Below are positions 1 to 5,942 of a stretch of DNA of 5,968 nucleotides, piece after piece; the first letter of the stretch is position 1; each line of letters opens with the position of its first letter. Below the pieces are notes generated by a model. The model saw nothing but the letters and a program-made list of their open reading frames with translations, did not search any database and was not told the origin of the DNA. The stretch spans positions 1 to 5,968 of the forward strand of contig CAKOFP010000151.1 in NCBI GenBank assembly GCA_933226995.1. The letters are read 5' to 3'. This DNA is from Candidatus Nitrosopolaris rasttigaisensis (GTDB taxonomy: Archaea > Thermoproteota > Nitrososphaeria > Nitrososphaerales > Nitrososphaeraceae). Made by a program: the position numbers and the translations under genes.

Positions 1-1
1 C

Positions 2-505
2 CCAGGAGATAAGCAGACTATGACAATTAGAGTCCTTGACAAAAACTCCAGTAATACTGTCGCAGGAGCCTCCGTAGTGGGAAGAATTACAAACCCAGTC
101 GGACCATTTAAAAAGGTAGGAGGCACTACAGACCATAGCGGTAAGGCTTCTTATTATTGGACAGTCAAAGACGGAGATACAACTGGGAAATATAAAGTGA
201 CAACAGACGTATCTGCTCCTGGTTATGAAAAGTACTCGACTACAAAAACATTTAAAGTGACCCCTATCCCTGTTACGACCCCCCGATACAGTTCTTTTCC
301 GTCAACTCATGATTATACCAATACCAATACCAATACCAATAACAAGCACCACAATCACAACCATCTTCCAACTATAATCCCGTCAACTCATGATAATACC
401 AATATCAATAACAACAACGCTCTTCTTCCTCCTACTCCTCCTCCCTCAACCACAGTTACGTCCAAATCAGATGATAAAGTTCCGTTCCTCCTCCCATTCC
501 ATTAA
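2..505 (+). CDS. Secreted Ig-like domain protein with Asn/His-rich tail, 3' part only
   Basis: This is the C-terminal part of a larger, probably exported protein. The frame is open to the left window edge. The first ATG (position 20) falls inside a beta-strand-like stretch (GDKQTMTIRVLD), so it is unlikely to be the start. Counting from that ATG, residues 1-82 read as a beta-sandwich of the Ig-like/carboxypeptidase-regulatory type: AGASV, then a TTDHSGKASY turn, then GKYKVTTDVSAPGY and a closing TKTFKV strand. I associate this arrangement with thaumarchaeal surface proteins. Residues 83-161 are low complexity: a Thr-Asn run, the His/Asn cluster KHHNHNH, a second PSTHD copy 27 residues after the first, a Pro-rich stretch, and a hydrophobic end (VPFLLPFH). 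The His cluster could bind metal, but that is inference. No membrane anchor is visible in the part present. The partner or ligand is unknown. The gene converges on the propeller gene downstream. Confidence 0.8.
   Translation, partial: PGDKQTMTIRVLDKNSSNTVAGASVVGRITNPVGPFKKVGGTTDHSGKASYYWTVKDGDTTGKYKVTTDVSAPGYEKYSTTKTFKVTPIPVTTPRYSSFPSTHDYTNTNTNTNNKHHNHNHLPTIIPSTHDNTNINNNNALLPPTPPPSTTVTSKSDDKVPFLLPFH
299..417 (+). repeat. In-frame 81-bp-spaced repeat with an embedded 6-bp microsatellite
   Basis: A segment beginning CCGTCAACTCATGAT occurs at 299 and again at 380. The copies agree over about 31 bases with two mismatches. The spacing of 81 bp is 27 codons, so the protein repeats PSTHD-x-TN in frame. 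Inside the first copy the hexamer TACCAA is repeated four times without error (316-339) and encodes four Thr-Asn pairs; the second copy has only a degraded version. Repeats of this kind can change length by slippage without breaking the reading frame. Confidence 0.8.
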
Positions 506-705
506 TCTTGAAAATAGCAGTTGATACATACCGAGCTTCGTACGAGTCTAGTGAATAGTTTATGGAAACATATCTGAGTCATTACTAAATACTGAGATGA
601 ATGGGATGGCAAAGCTCATCTGGCACCGAAAGTCGATAACATACCTACTTGTCATTAAATATGTGATTCTATGTAATATGCAATCGAACCTTATGCTTAA
701 GAGCT

Positions 706-720
706 CTTGAAAACAAATAG
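706..720 (-). terminator. Possible U-rich termination tract of the propeller gene
   Basis: Read on the minus strand this gives TATTTGTTTTC about 46-57 nt past the propeller stop codon. Archaeal termination commonly uses U-rich tracts without a hairpin. A 10-bp palindrome (AAGAGCTCTT, 699-708) overlaps the far end. The evidence is composition only, so this is weak. Confidence 0.22.
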
Positions 721-765
721 AATACCTAAAGTTAGAACTTCGAAATTGGAAAGGAGCACCTCGTG

Positions 766-2562
766 CTACAAGCTATTGACCTTGTCTATATATTCGGAAA
801 TTTTCTTATCTAAGATATTATAATATGCATCACTTATCTTTCCTTTTTTGAACAAATGTGAAATCTCTTTTCTGACTAGCGGTAAGTGTAACAAACATTC
901 TTTACTGTTATTATTCTGTTCTAAGCTTTCGTATGCAGTGTCAATTATTGTCATATATTTGTTCAGATGTCTTCTCTGTCTGTTTCTTAGAAACCATCCT
1001 ACAGTTATCGAAATGATAGAAATTGGACCAAGTATTATTGCTAAATATTGCTCGAGTGAAAGTGTTTCTTTAAAGTTGGCAGTTAATGTGCCGCCGTATT
1101 GGGATAGATTGAAACTTAGCGGATTGCTTGAACTGTAAAGCATGTTGGACCATGAGCTAAATTTGAAACCGCGATCAGCATTAGCAGTACATATGAGATT
1201 TGTACTATTCCTGTACAGAAAATATGTGTTTGGAAGAATCTGCTGTCCATTGCATTGTATATCTCCTGAGTTAGGAGGATTACTATTAAAACTTACTTTT
1301 ACTACTATACGGTCTATAATCCCATCTATAATAGACACGGTGTCAGAACCAGTATTTGTAACGAATACCATGTTTGAGATATCGTTAACTGCTACTAGAC
1401 TTGCGATAAGAGGAAATTTAGCGGTTATGGGCATACTTAAGATTGGATCATGGATTTTATAAGATCCCCCAAGACTTGGATTGACTGTTATTGTGCCTAT
1501 TACCTTGTTAGCTATCGTATCTATAACGGATACAGTGTTGGATTCAATATTAGTCACATATGCCTTATTTGTGGATGGATTAACAGCGACACCTACTGGC
1601 TTTTTGCCAACGGTAATATTGGCTGTTACCTTGTCATTTATCCCATCAACTACAGATACAGTATTTGAGGCGTAATTCGTTACAAGAATTTTATTAGTAG
1701 CAGGGTTAACTGCTATACCTACTGGATTTTTACCCACGGTAATATTGCCTGTTACTTTATTTTTTAAACCATCAATAACAGATACAGTATTAGTGCCTAT
1801 GTTTGTAACATAAACTTTTTTGGTAATAGGATTAACACCTATACCATACGGAATCTTTCCCACGGTAATATTGGCTGTTACCTTGTCAGTTATCCCATCA
1901 ATCACAGATACAGTATTAGAATTAATATTCGTGACATAAATCCAATTAGCTGATGGATTAACAGCTATACCTACTGGTGAATTCTGCACTGTTATATTAT
2001 GCAATTTTGTATTTGTTGAACCATCTATAACAGATACGGTATCAGAGCCTCTGTTAGTAACATAAACTCTACTATCGAAAGGATTAATGGCGACGCCATA
2101 AGGAAAATCTCCTACAGCAATAGTACCTTCGACGCTGTTACTAGTACCACTTATAACAGATACACTGTTAGAGAATTCATCTGTTATATAGATCTTTTTG
2201 GTAACTGGATTTACTGCCACTCCTACAGGATAAGTACCTACCGTAAGTCCTGGCTGGCTTGAATTTGTGTGACCTTGATCAACAATTCCTAAGGAGGACT
2301 CAGCTGCGGCTTCTGGAGGTAGATCAATTAGCCCAAATTCTGATTTATGATAAGAATTATTGTATAATTCGAGGTTAATTCCCACAGACGTATCAATATT
2401 TTTTATAAATGTTAAAGCTCTTGATGTTACTCCGGTAATAACGGCTTTAGATTGCCTAATGGATGTATTAGACAAAATCCATATAGAAGTGACCACAATT
2501 ATCAGTACTACTAATGCAATCTGTACGCGATGTCTTTGAATCGTATTAATAATCTCCCGCAT
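766..2562 (-). CDS. Membrane-anchored YVTN beta-propeller surface protein with cytoplasmic SHOCT-like tail
   Basis: About 598 aa from ATG at 2562. An in-frame TTG at 2574 would add four residues, but it lies upstream of the transcript start predicted from the TATA box, so I prefer the ATG. Order of parts: basic N-terminus; membrane helix 13-30; linker; seven YVTN repeats at about 107-422 (pattern PxGIAVNPxTNKxYVTNxxSNTVSVID, the YncE-like propeller family); a repeat domain of the InlB/Flg_new type at about 423-499 (GFKFSSWS...LTANF) with Cys437 and Cys458 able to pair; membrane helix 506-525; strongly basic RNRQRR; and a helical tail to 598 with LFKKGKISDAYYNILDKKI, which resembles SHOCT-type short domains. 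Both ends should be cytoplasmic and the propeller external. Blade 7 carries an insertion of about 23 residues. NIT glycosylation sequons recur every 42 residues (189, 231, 273, 315). No catalytic motif is visible. Ligand binding or adhesion is inference. Confidence 0.93.
   Translation of the reverse strand: MREIINTIQRHRVQIALVVLIIVVTSIWILSNTSIRQSKAVITGVTSRALTFIKNIDTSVGINLELYNNSYHKSEFGLIDLPPEAAAESSLGIVDQGHTNSSQPGLTVGTYPVGVAVNPVTKKIYITDEFSNSVSVISGTSNSVEGTIAVGDFPYGVAINPFDSRVYVTNRGSDTVSVIDGSTNTKLHNITVQNSPVGIAVNPSANWIYVTNINSNTVSVIDGITDKVTANITVGKIPYGIGVNPITKKVYVTNIGTNTVSVIDGLKNKVTGNITVGKNPVGIAVNPATNKILVTNYASNTVSVVDGINDKVTANITVGKKPVGVAVNPSTNKAYVTNIESNTVSVIDTIANKVIGTITVNPSLGGSYKIHDPILSMPITAKFPLIASLVAVNDISNMVFVTNTGSDTVSIIDGIIDRIVVKVSFNSNPPNSGDIQCNGQQILPNTYFLYRNSTNLICTANADRGFKFSSWSNMLYSSSNPLSFNLSQYGGTLTANFKETLSLEQYLAIILGPISIISITVGWFLRNRQRRHLNKYMTIIDTAYESLEQNNNSKECLLHLPLVRKEISHLFKKGKISDAYYNILDKKISEYIDKVNSL
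1297..2244 (-). repeat. Tandem propeller-blade repeat, 126-bp period
   Basis: The region encodes seven blade units of the propeller. The four central ones (about 1492-1995) are exactly 42 codons each; the outer ones are 40, 43 and about 65 codons. The motif ACGGTAATATTG appears on the plus strand at 1610, 1736 and 1862, exactly 126 bp apart. The copies at 1610 and 1862, two units apart, agree over about 57 bases with four mismatches, while the copy between them is more different. This pattern points to duplication of a two-blade block. Confidence 0.9.
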
Positions 2563-2590
2563 CGAATTCTGCAACTCTTATGAGACGTTC

Positions 2591-2600
2591 TATAAAAAAG
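2591..2600 (-). promoter_or_regulatory. Candidate TATA box of the propeller gene
   Basis: The minus strand reads CTTTTTTATA here. Its centre lies about 32 nt upstream of the ATG at 2562. With the usual archaeal spacing of about 26 nt from TATA centre to start site, transcription would begin near 2568, giving a leader of only a few bases. That would place the alternative TTG at 2574 outside the transcript. Confidence 0.5.
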
Positions 2601-2670
2601 TTCTTCTAGAAAGATAATATATATTTTGATTCTATTATTAAATTGGAAAACTCTGTATGTCTCACATAAG

Positions 2671-2682
2671 ATATTTATAAAT
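2671..2682 (+). promoter_or_regulatory. Candidate TATA box of the Ser-rich secreted protein gene
   Basis: ATATTTATAAAT matches the archaeal TATA-box pattern. Its centre is about 24 nt from the A of the ATG at 2702, the spacing expected for a leaderless mRNA, and no Shine-Dalgarno-like sequence stands before the ATG. It shares a short divergent intergenic region with the propeller promoter; the two boxes are about 80 bp apart. Confidence 0.6.
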
Positions 2683-2701
2683 CAAAGCAAGATAGAAATC
2701 T

Positions 2702-3061
2702 ATGAATAGCCGTATTGTCAATTATAACGAAGTATTCTTAATCTTAGCGTTTATAGTATTAATGATTGGGGCAACTGCAAAATTATCTCCGTCTAACGCA
2801 ACCTCACTGACCCAAGTAAACCCGGGATCCCCACAAGACAAGATTAAACAAATCGTAGATACGAATGCTTTTAGTGATTTGAGTAGAAATATGACATCTT
2901 CGACAGGAGATAGCGGCCAATCGTTCGCTAGCAATGCAACAGATACTACCGGTTCGGTCAGCTCTAAAAGCTCAGCTTCCGCTGCCGGTGGCAATACCAA
3001 TTCGACTAATAAACTTGACGGAGGGAGCAGTAGTACTAGCGGCAGCAGCCTAGCTCCATAA
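2702..3061 (+). CDS. Small secreted Ser/Thr-rich protein of unknown function
   Basis: 119 aa from ATG, with a well-placed TATA box for a leaderless transcript. Residues 11-26 form a hydrophobic signal sequence (VFLILAFIVLMIGATA) followed by a plausible cleavage site after ATA. A short more ordered stretch (about 45-62, DKIKQIVDTNAFSDLS) precedes a Ser/Gly/Thr/Asn-rich low-complexity tail. Sequons at Asn32, 63, 78 and 100 suggest a glycosylated extracellular product. I recognise no domain. It is transcribed divergently from the propeller gene, so the two may be co-regulated, but a functional link is inference. The 3' end is odd: another frame (3054-3155) carries on with the same Ser/Gly-rich character, so the present stop may result from a frameshift. 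An overlapping frame on the other strand is considered a shadow because the signal peptide and promoter support this strand. Confidence 0.68.
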   Translation: MNSRIVNYNEVFLILAFIVLMIGATAKLSPSNATSLTQVNPGSPQDKIKQIVDTNAFSDLSRNMTSSTGDSGQSFASNATDTTGSVSSKSSASAAGGNTNSTNKLDGGSSSTSGSSLAP

Positions 3062-3155
3062 TGGATCTTATAGCAGTCGTCCACACCTTGCTAACTCCGG
3101 TGGTTCAAGCTCAAGATCGGGTAGTTTAAGCACCTCGTATAGCTTAAGTGGATGA
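3054..3155 (+). pseudogene. Possible frameshifted 3' extension of the Ser-rich secreted protein
   Basis: Starting just before the stop of the preceding gene, the next forward frame is open to TGA at 3153-3155. It reads HNGSYSSRPHLAN and then GGSSSRSGSLSTSYSLSG, with the same Ser/Gly/Thr bias as the gene's C-terminus. A single indel between about 3040 and 3060 would join the two into one protein about 33 residues longer. Low-complexity sequence can look coding by chance, so confidence is modest. Confidence 0.35.
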
Positions 3156-3634
3156 GACCAATTCCATGCTTGAGTCGTAATGACCGATTCATTTAGGACA
3201 TTTTACGAGGCTGTCAAAATTCGGTTGACGAATAGTAATTAAGAGCCGAGCTCAAAAATCGATCGTAGGCAAATCATCGCACAATATTCAAAAATATATT
3301 AGATTGTTAGATGTTCTAGTTTCGCATCAAACTATCAGTACCGGAATTGAAAAGTATGTTCGTTTGATCAAATAAAATGACGATAAATTAAAACATAATG
3401 AATACGATAGTTGTATAGCAATTCAACCCACTAAGAATCTATCAAAATAATCAGCTTTGCGGTATTGGCATTTGCTTGGTATTGTCCCTAGTACTTTTAT
3501 GATTAGTTTACAGTCGACAATACACTCTTTTTCTTTTGGATGTCTCCAATAATGGTGTGTAGTTAATAGGGCAATTAAAAGAGAGTGTCATTTTCTACAT
3601 GTACAGAGGCTAAAGTTACGCTCCTCGCATCATG
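3156..3634. other. 479-bp gene-free, AT-rich intergenic stretch
   Basis: No ORF with a plausible start and length, and no tRNA-like structure, was found on either strand. It contains TATA-like sequence (AAAAATATATTAG near 3290-3302) with no ORF after it, a small perfect hairpin TAGTTT-cgcatc-AAACTA (3317-3334), and a T-rich stretch at 3523-3537. Part of it could be leader, trailer or an unrecognised small RNA, but nothing in the sequence proves this. Confidence 0.5.
3572..3588 (-). terminator. Possible U-rich termination tract of the SpaA-like protein gene
   Basis: The minus strand reads CACTCTCTTTTAATTG starting about 47 nt beyond the stop of the gene at 3635. It also has a 7-bp inverted match with ACACTCT at 3522-3528, though the loop of about 53 nt is too long for a classic hairpin. 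Support is composition and position only. Confidence 0.22.
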
Positions 3635-4519
3635 TCACGGAAAGTGCGAACATATATAGTTCGACAGCGCGTCTCCAAATGTACATTTTATTTCGACGTT
3701 CTTTCCAGCCGGATTAGATGTGGATGCAGCCACGATAGTATTGTGAGTTTCATTCGTAATTTTTTGATTTATCGTATCGGTGCTTACAAATGGATTTGGC
3801 AGTGTTACTTGAGAACCTGTATTCGGAGAGGTTGTGGCCATGTTGTTGCTTTTTACATATCCAATATTTGGGCTGCTGTCAAAGTCATTTATTATTGTCG
3901 ATGTTATAAGATCTCTGGACGCATTTATAGAAGAGATTTCGCCACTTATCGTATAATTAGTCAGGAATTTATCGACTTGGACAGAAGTTGATGGAATTGA
4001 ATATAGGTTGATTGAATTACTGGTTAATGTTATGCTCTTATTTGGAGTTGGATTCGGTGGAGCAGGGGTACCACGATATTGATTGGTAATAGTACATTGT
4101 ATGCGGCCACCAGTAGCAGTACCAGAACAGCCTGAAGAATAGCTAGTACTATAACCCGAATTGCCGGATTCAGTAACTTTGTATTTGCCAGCGTTTAAAG
4201 TAACAGAAGTACCACTTGATGACCCGGAAAATGATCTTGGTGATGGACCATTACCAGATACAGTTACGGTAAAGTCTGAAGGTTTCTTTGTGCCTCCATT
4301 GACATTTGTTGTAACTGTCAAGAACGTCTGTGAGCCTGGAAGAGGTTTAGGGGGTTGAGTAGAATTTGAGCTTAAAGATGGGATAATATTGCTACTGGCA
4401 GCGTCTATACTACCAACGCTAGTTAGAGATATTGCCAAAGTGATGAGCAAGATAACGTTTCCTACAACGACCGCAGTTGAATTCGAATTCAAGAGTCCAC
4501 TTTTCATGTTTAGTAGCAT
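3635..4519 (-). CDS. Secreted protein with a SpaA-like prealbumin-fold domain
   Basis: 294 aa from ATG at 4519. An in-frame TTG at 4525 and an ATG at 4507 are alternatives; all precede the same signal peptide. The signal sequence covers about residues 16-38 (AVVVGNVILLITLAISL) with likely cleavage near SIDA. Residues 64-149 match the SpaA-like/prealbumin-fold pattern of surface and pilin-like proteins: TVTTNVNGG, SDFTVTVSGNGPSPRSF, TSVTLNAGKYKVTESG, then Cys131 and Cys142 flanking TATGGRIQ, closing with TITNQY. A Pro-rich hinge (TPAPPNPTP) leads to a second region, about 160-294, that I do not recognise (NYTISGEISSIN, IINDFDSSPNIGYV) and that ends with Cys279 and Cys290. No transmembrane anchor or sortase-type motif is visible, so it is probably released or held non-covalently. 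The domain is structural, so adhesion or matrix function is inference. Confidence 0.9.
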   Translation of the reverse strand: MLLNMKSGLLNSNSTAVVVGNVILLITLAISLTSVGSIDAASSNIIPSLSSNSTQPPKPLPGSQTFLTVTTNVNGGTKKPSDFTVTVSGNGPSPRSFSGSSSGTSVTLNAGKYKVTESGNSGYSTSYSSGCSGTATGGRIQCTITNQYRGTPAPPNPTPNKSITLTSNSINLYSIPSTSVQVDKFLTNYTISGEISSINASRDLITSTIINDFDSSPNIGYVKSNNMATTSPNTGSQVTLPNPFVSTDTINQKITNETHNTIVAASTSNPAGKNVEIKCTFGDALSNYICSHFP

Positions 4520-4537
4520 ATACAAAATCCACGCTGG

Positions 4538-4544
4538 TATTTAT
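4538..4544 (-). promoter_or_regulatory. Candidate TATA element of the SpaA-like protein gene
   Basis: The minus strand reads ATAAATA. Its centre lies 22 nt upstream of the ATG at 4519 and 34 nt upstream of the ATG at 4507, so it fits either a leaderless start at the first or a short leader before the second. A second candidate (TGGTATATGATT, 4548-4559) would start transcription near 4528. The choice between them is open. Confidence 0.33.
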
Positions 4545-4643
4545 GCTAATCATATACCACAACCAGAATAATCTTAGGAATTAAGTTTTTAGTATGCTTA
4601 ATGGCTGATTACCTGTCACAGGCTCGTTAGGCCGGTGATCTAA

Positions 4644-4962
4644 ATGACAAACAAAAGAAGGCTGTCCAAACAGTTGGCAGAAAAGCTTGAAGCATTCGTT
4701 GGAGATGTATTGAATGTTTACAAGCATGATATGGGTAAGCTATCTTTATCAAAATACGATGTTCATTGTGTTGAATTGATAAATAGCACAATTTCAGTTC
4801 TGACACCAATACTATTGAAAAGCAATAGAACTCAATTCCGATATTAGGACTACAAAGGAAGATAGCGTTTTCTGCGATCCAAAAAGAATAGAGCAGATTT
4901 TGTGTGGTGTTTTTGTTTCTAATAGTCATAATAGCTATTCCCTAATTATCGAAGCCGGATAG
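4644..4962 (+). pseudogene. Sensor histidine kinase remnant, truncated and frameshifted
   Basis: The frame from ATG 4644 to 4847 (67 codons) reads like the second helix of a HisKA dimerisation domain and the linker to the ATPase domain: LAEKLEAFVGDVLNVYK, DMGKLSLSKYDV, then VELINSTISVLTPILL. After the codon at 4815-4817 the homology moves to the next frame, which gives KAIELNSDI and then DPKRIEQIL, the characteristic N-box start of the HATPase domain. It degenerates to GVFVSNS and stops at 4960-4962. One extra A in the AAAA run at 4818-4821 explains the shift. The phospho-acceptor His helix is absent, since all frames just upstream are closed, and no G1/G2 ATP-lid motifs follow. An intact kinase would phosphorylate itself and a response regulator; this copy cannot. 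The 67-codon frame might still be translated as a small protein, but the continuing homology argues for decay. Confidence 0.72.
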
Positions 4963-5095
4963 TAAATATTGGTAATCACACTTCTAAAAGCAGTTAGTAC
5001 TATCTGCGCATCCAGAATCACTAGTTCGGTCTTATTCGATCGATATTGTTATCACACAACACTATTATCCTGCAGGATCAGAATTAGATATAACC

Positions 5096-5275
5096 GTGGG
5101 TGTCGTAAGGACTGCCGGTATTATATTCATCGGAACGGCTGTGTTATTAATGACAATCGTCCTTATCTTCTTTTTCTTAAAGTTGATCACACCCATGCTG
5201 TTGATCCTTACTGGCTTAATTCTCTTAATTATTATAATTTGCATCGGATTATGGTTGATGGGAAAGTTTCGATGA
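5096..5275 (+). CDS. Putative small two-helix membrane protein
   Basis: 59 aa if started at GTG 5096. The frame has no ATG before 5150 and stays open upstream to 4988. Residues 7-28 (AGIIFIGTAVLLMTIVLIFF and two more) and 34-56 (MLLILTGLILLIIIICIGLW and on) form two clear hydrophobic helices joined by the short turn KLITP. A single Arg at 5 and the C-terminal GKFR are the main charges, so both ends are probably cytoplasmic. The upstream open stretch also looks protein-like (HYYPAGSELDI), so this may be the remainder of a longer protein whose 5' end has been lost or shifted, perhaps in the same event that damaged the kinase remnant just before it. I do not recognise a family. The overlapping frames on both strands appear to be shadows of this one. 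Confidence 0.5.
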   Translation: MGVVRTAGIIFIGTAVLLMTIVLIFFFLKLITPMLLILTGLILLIIIICIGLWLMGKFR

Positions 5276-5447
5276 TTCATCTAATTCTCTCACACCTCAG
5301 AATCTTCAGTTACCCCATACGGCCGGTTGTAATTTTACGTAACCTCTCGTCTCATCATCCTCCTAAATGCTTAGCCAGATTTCAGTAAAAATTTAGGTCT
5401 GTACCTTACGATGGTATTTCTGCCCATAATTATCCAGATATGAATTA

Positions 5448-5942
5448 ATGACATTCTACCAACTAACAGGAAGCTTGGACACAATATCTGACACTAAAGT
5501 AAAGGCTACAAATCATGATTTCGATGCTGGAGGCAAGCAGAAGTCAGAAAGCGTAGTAGATGTTATAAAATTAATGTCTGATGACAAATCACTCCTTATC
5601 TTTAACACCATCTTTCTTGCGAGTGGAGATAACAGCGAGAGTCTCAGAGCTCAATTGAAACTCACAAAGAAGCAATACTATTCGAGAATATCTCGTCTCA
5701 TCAAAGCTGGCTTCGTGAAAAGGCAAAAAGGCAGATATTTTGTTACCGCATTTGGTAAGGTGGTCTATAATGCTCAAAAATTACTTGGCACTGCTGTCAA
5801 GAACTATTGGAAACTTCGAGCAATCGATACCCTAGGAGTAGCAAACGATGATATTATGCCTAAGCAAGAACGTCGCAAGATAATAGATATAATGATAGGC
5901 AATCTACAAATCAGAGAAATTTTGCTTTCAACAGATTTCTAA
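5448..5942 (+). CDS. Winged-helix transcriptional regulator, archaeal ArsR/MarR-like
   Basis: 164 aa from ATG 5448; an in-frame TAA at 5427 limits any extension. An unstructured N-terminus (1-35) is followed by a winged helix: helix one about 36-58 (VVDVIKLMSDDKSLLIFNTI), helix two 63-70 (SESLRAQL), recognition helix 73-88 (TKKQYYSRISRLIKAG) and a wing 89-107 (FVKRQKGRYFVTAFGKVVY). A conserved-looking helical part follows (NYWKLRAID, then PKQERRKIIDIMI, then IREILLS). I know this arrangement from a widespread group of thaumarchaeal regulators related to ArsR/MarR folds; their targets are mostly unknown. No metal-binding Cys is present, so it is not a classical ArsR metal sensor. It stands alone, 172 bp after the small membrane ORF. 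No clear operator was found upstream; a weak TATA-like AAAAATTTAG lies at 5387-5396. Confidence 0.92.
   Translation: MTFYQLTGSLDTISDTKVKATNHDFDAGGKQKSESVVDVIKLMSDDKSLLIFNTIFLASGDNSESLRAQLKLTKKQYYSRISRLIKAGFVKRQKGRYFVTAFGKVVYNAQKLLGTAVKNYWKLRAIDTLGVANDDIMPKQERRKIIDIMIGNLQIREILLSTDF

Noticed and set aside
699..708. Perfect palindrome AAGAGCTCTT in the convergent gap
   Set aside because: A single short palindrome with no second copy and no promoter nearby; likely chance.
848..1675. Several forward ORFs (848-1138, 1142-1462, 1450-1668, 1481-1675) opposite the propeller gene
   Set aside because: They are antisense to a strongly supported repeat protein, have no domains, and repeat only because the underlying blades repeat.
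1297..2244. Regularly spaced repeats resembling a CRISPR array
   Set aside because: The 126-bp period is coding, in frame, and the protein repeats are propeller blades; there are no unique spacers between identical repeats.
2722..3084. Minus-strand 120-codon ORF opposite the Ser-rich secreted protein
   Set aside because: It has no signal peptide or recognisable domain, and Leu-rich runs arise from antisense Ser codons. The plus strand has a signal peptide and a well-spaced TATA box.
3099..3110. GGTTCAAGCTC, resembling a tRNA T-loop
   Set aside because: No acceptor, D or anticodon stem can be built around it; it lies in the Ser/Gly-rich reading frame.
3632..3991. Forward ORF opposite the SpaA-like protein
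   Set aside because: Cys/Arg/Tyr-rich composition typical of an antisense shadow, while the minus strand has a signal peptide and a recognisable domain.
4627..4929. Minus-strand 100-codon ORF
   Set aside because: It covers the histidine-kinase remnant, whose plus-strand frames show family motifs. The minus product has no recognisable feature.
5335..5364. Minus-strand AGGAGG directly followed by ATG ATG
   Set aside because: The frame is only seven codons long, and the zero spacing is wrong for a ribosome binding site.
4969..5388. Forward TTG-initiated 139-codon ORF and the minus ORF 5065-5280
   Set aside because: Both overlap the two-helix membrane frame. Their compositions (Arg/His/Tyr-rich or Ile/Asn/Lys-rich) look like shadows and neither has a recognisable domain.
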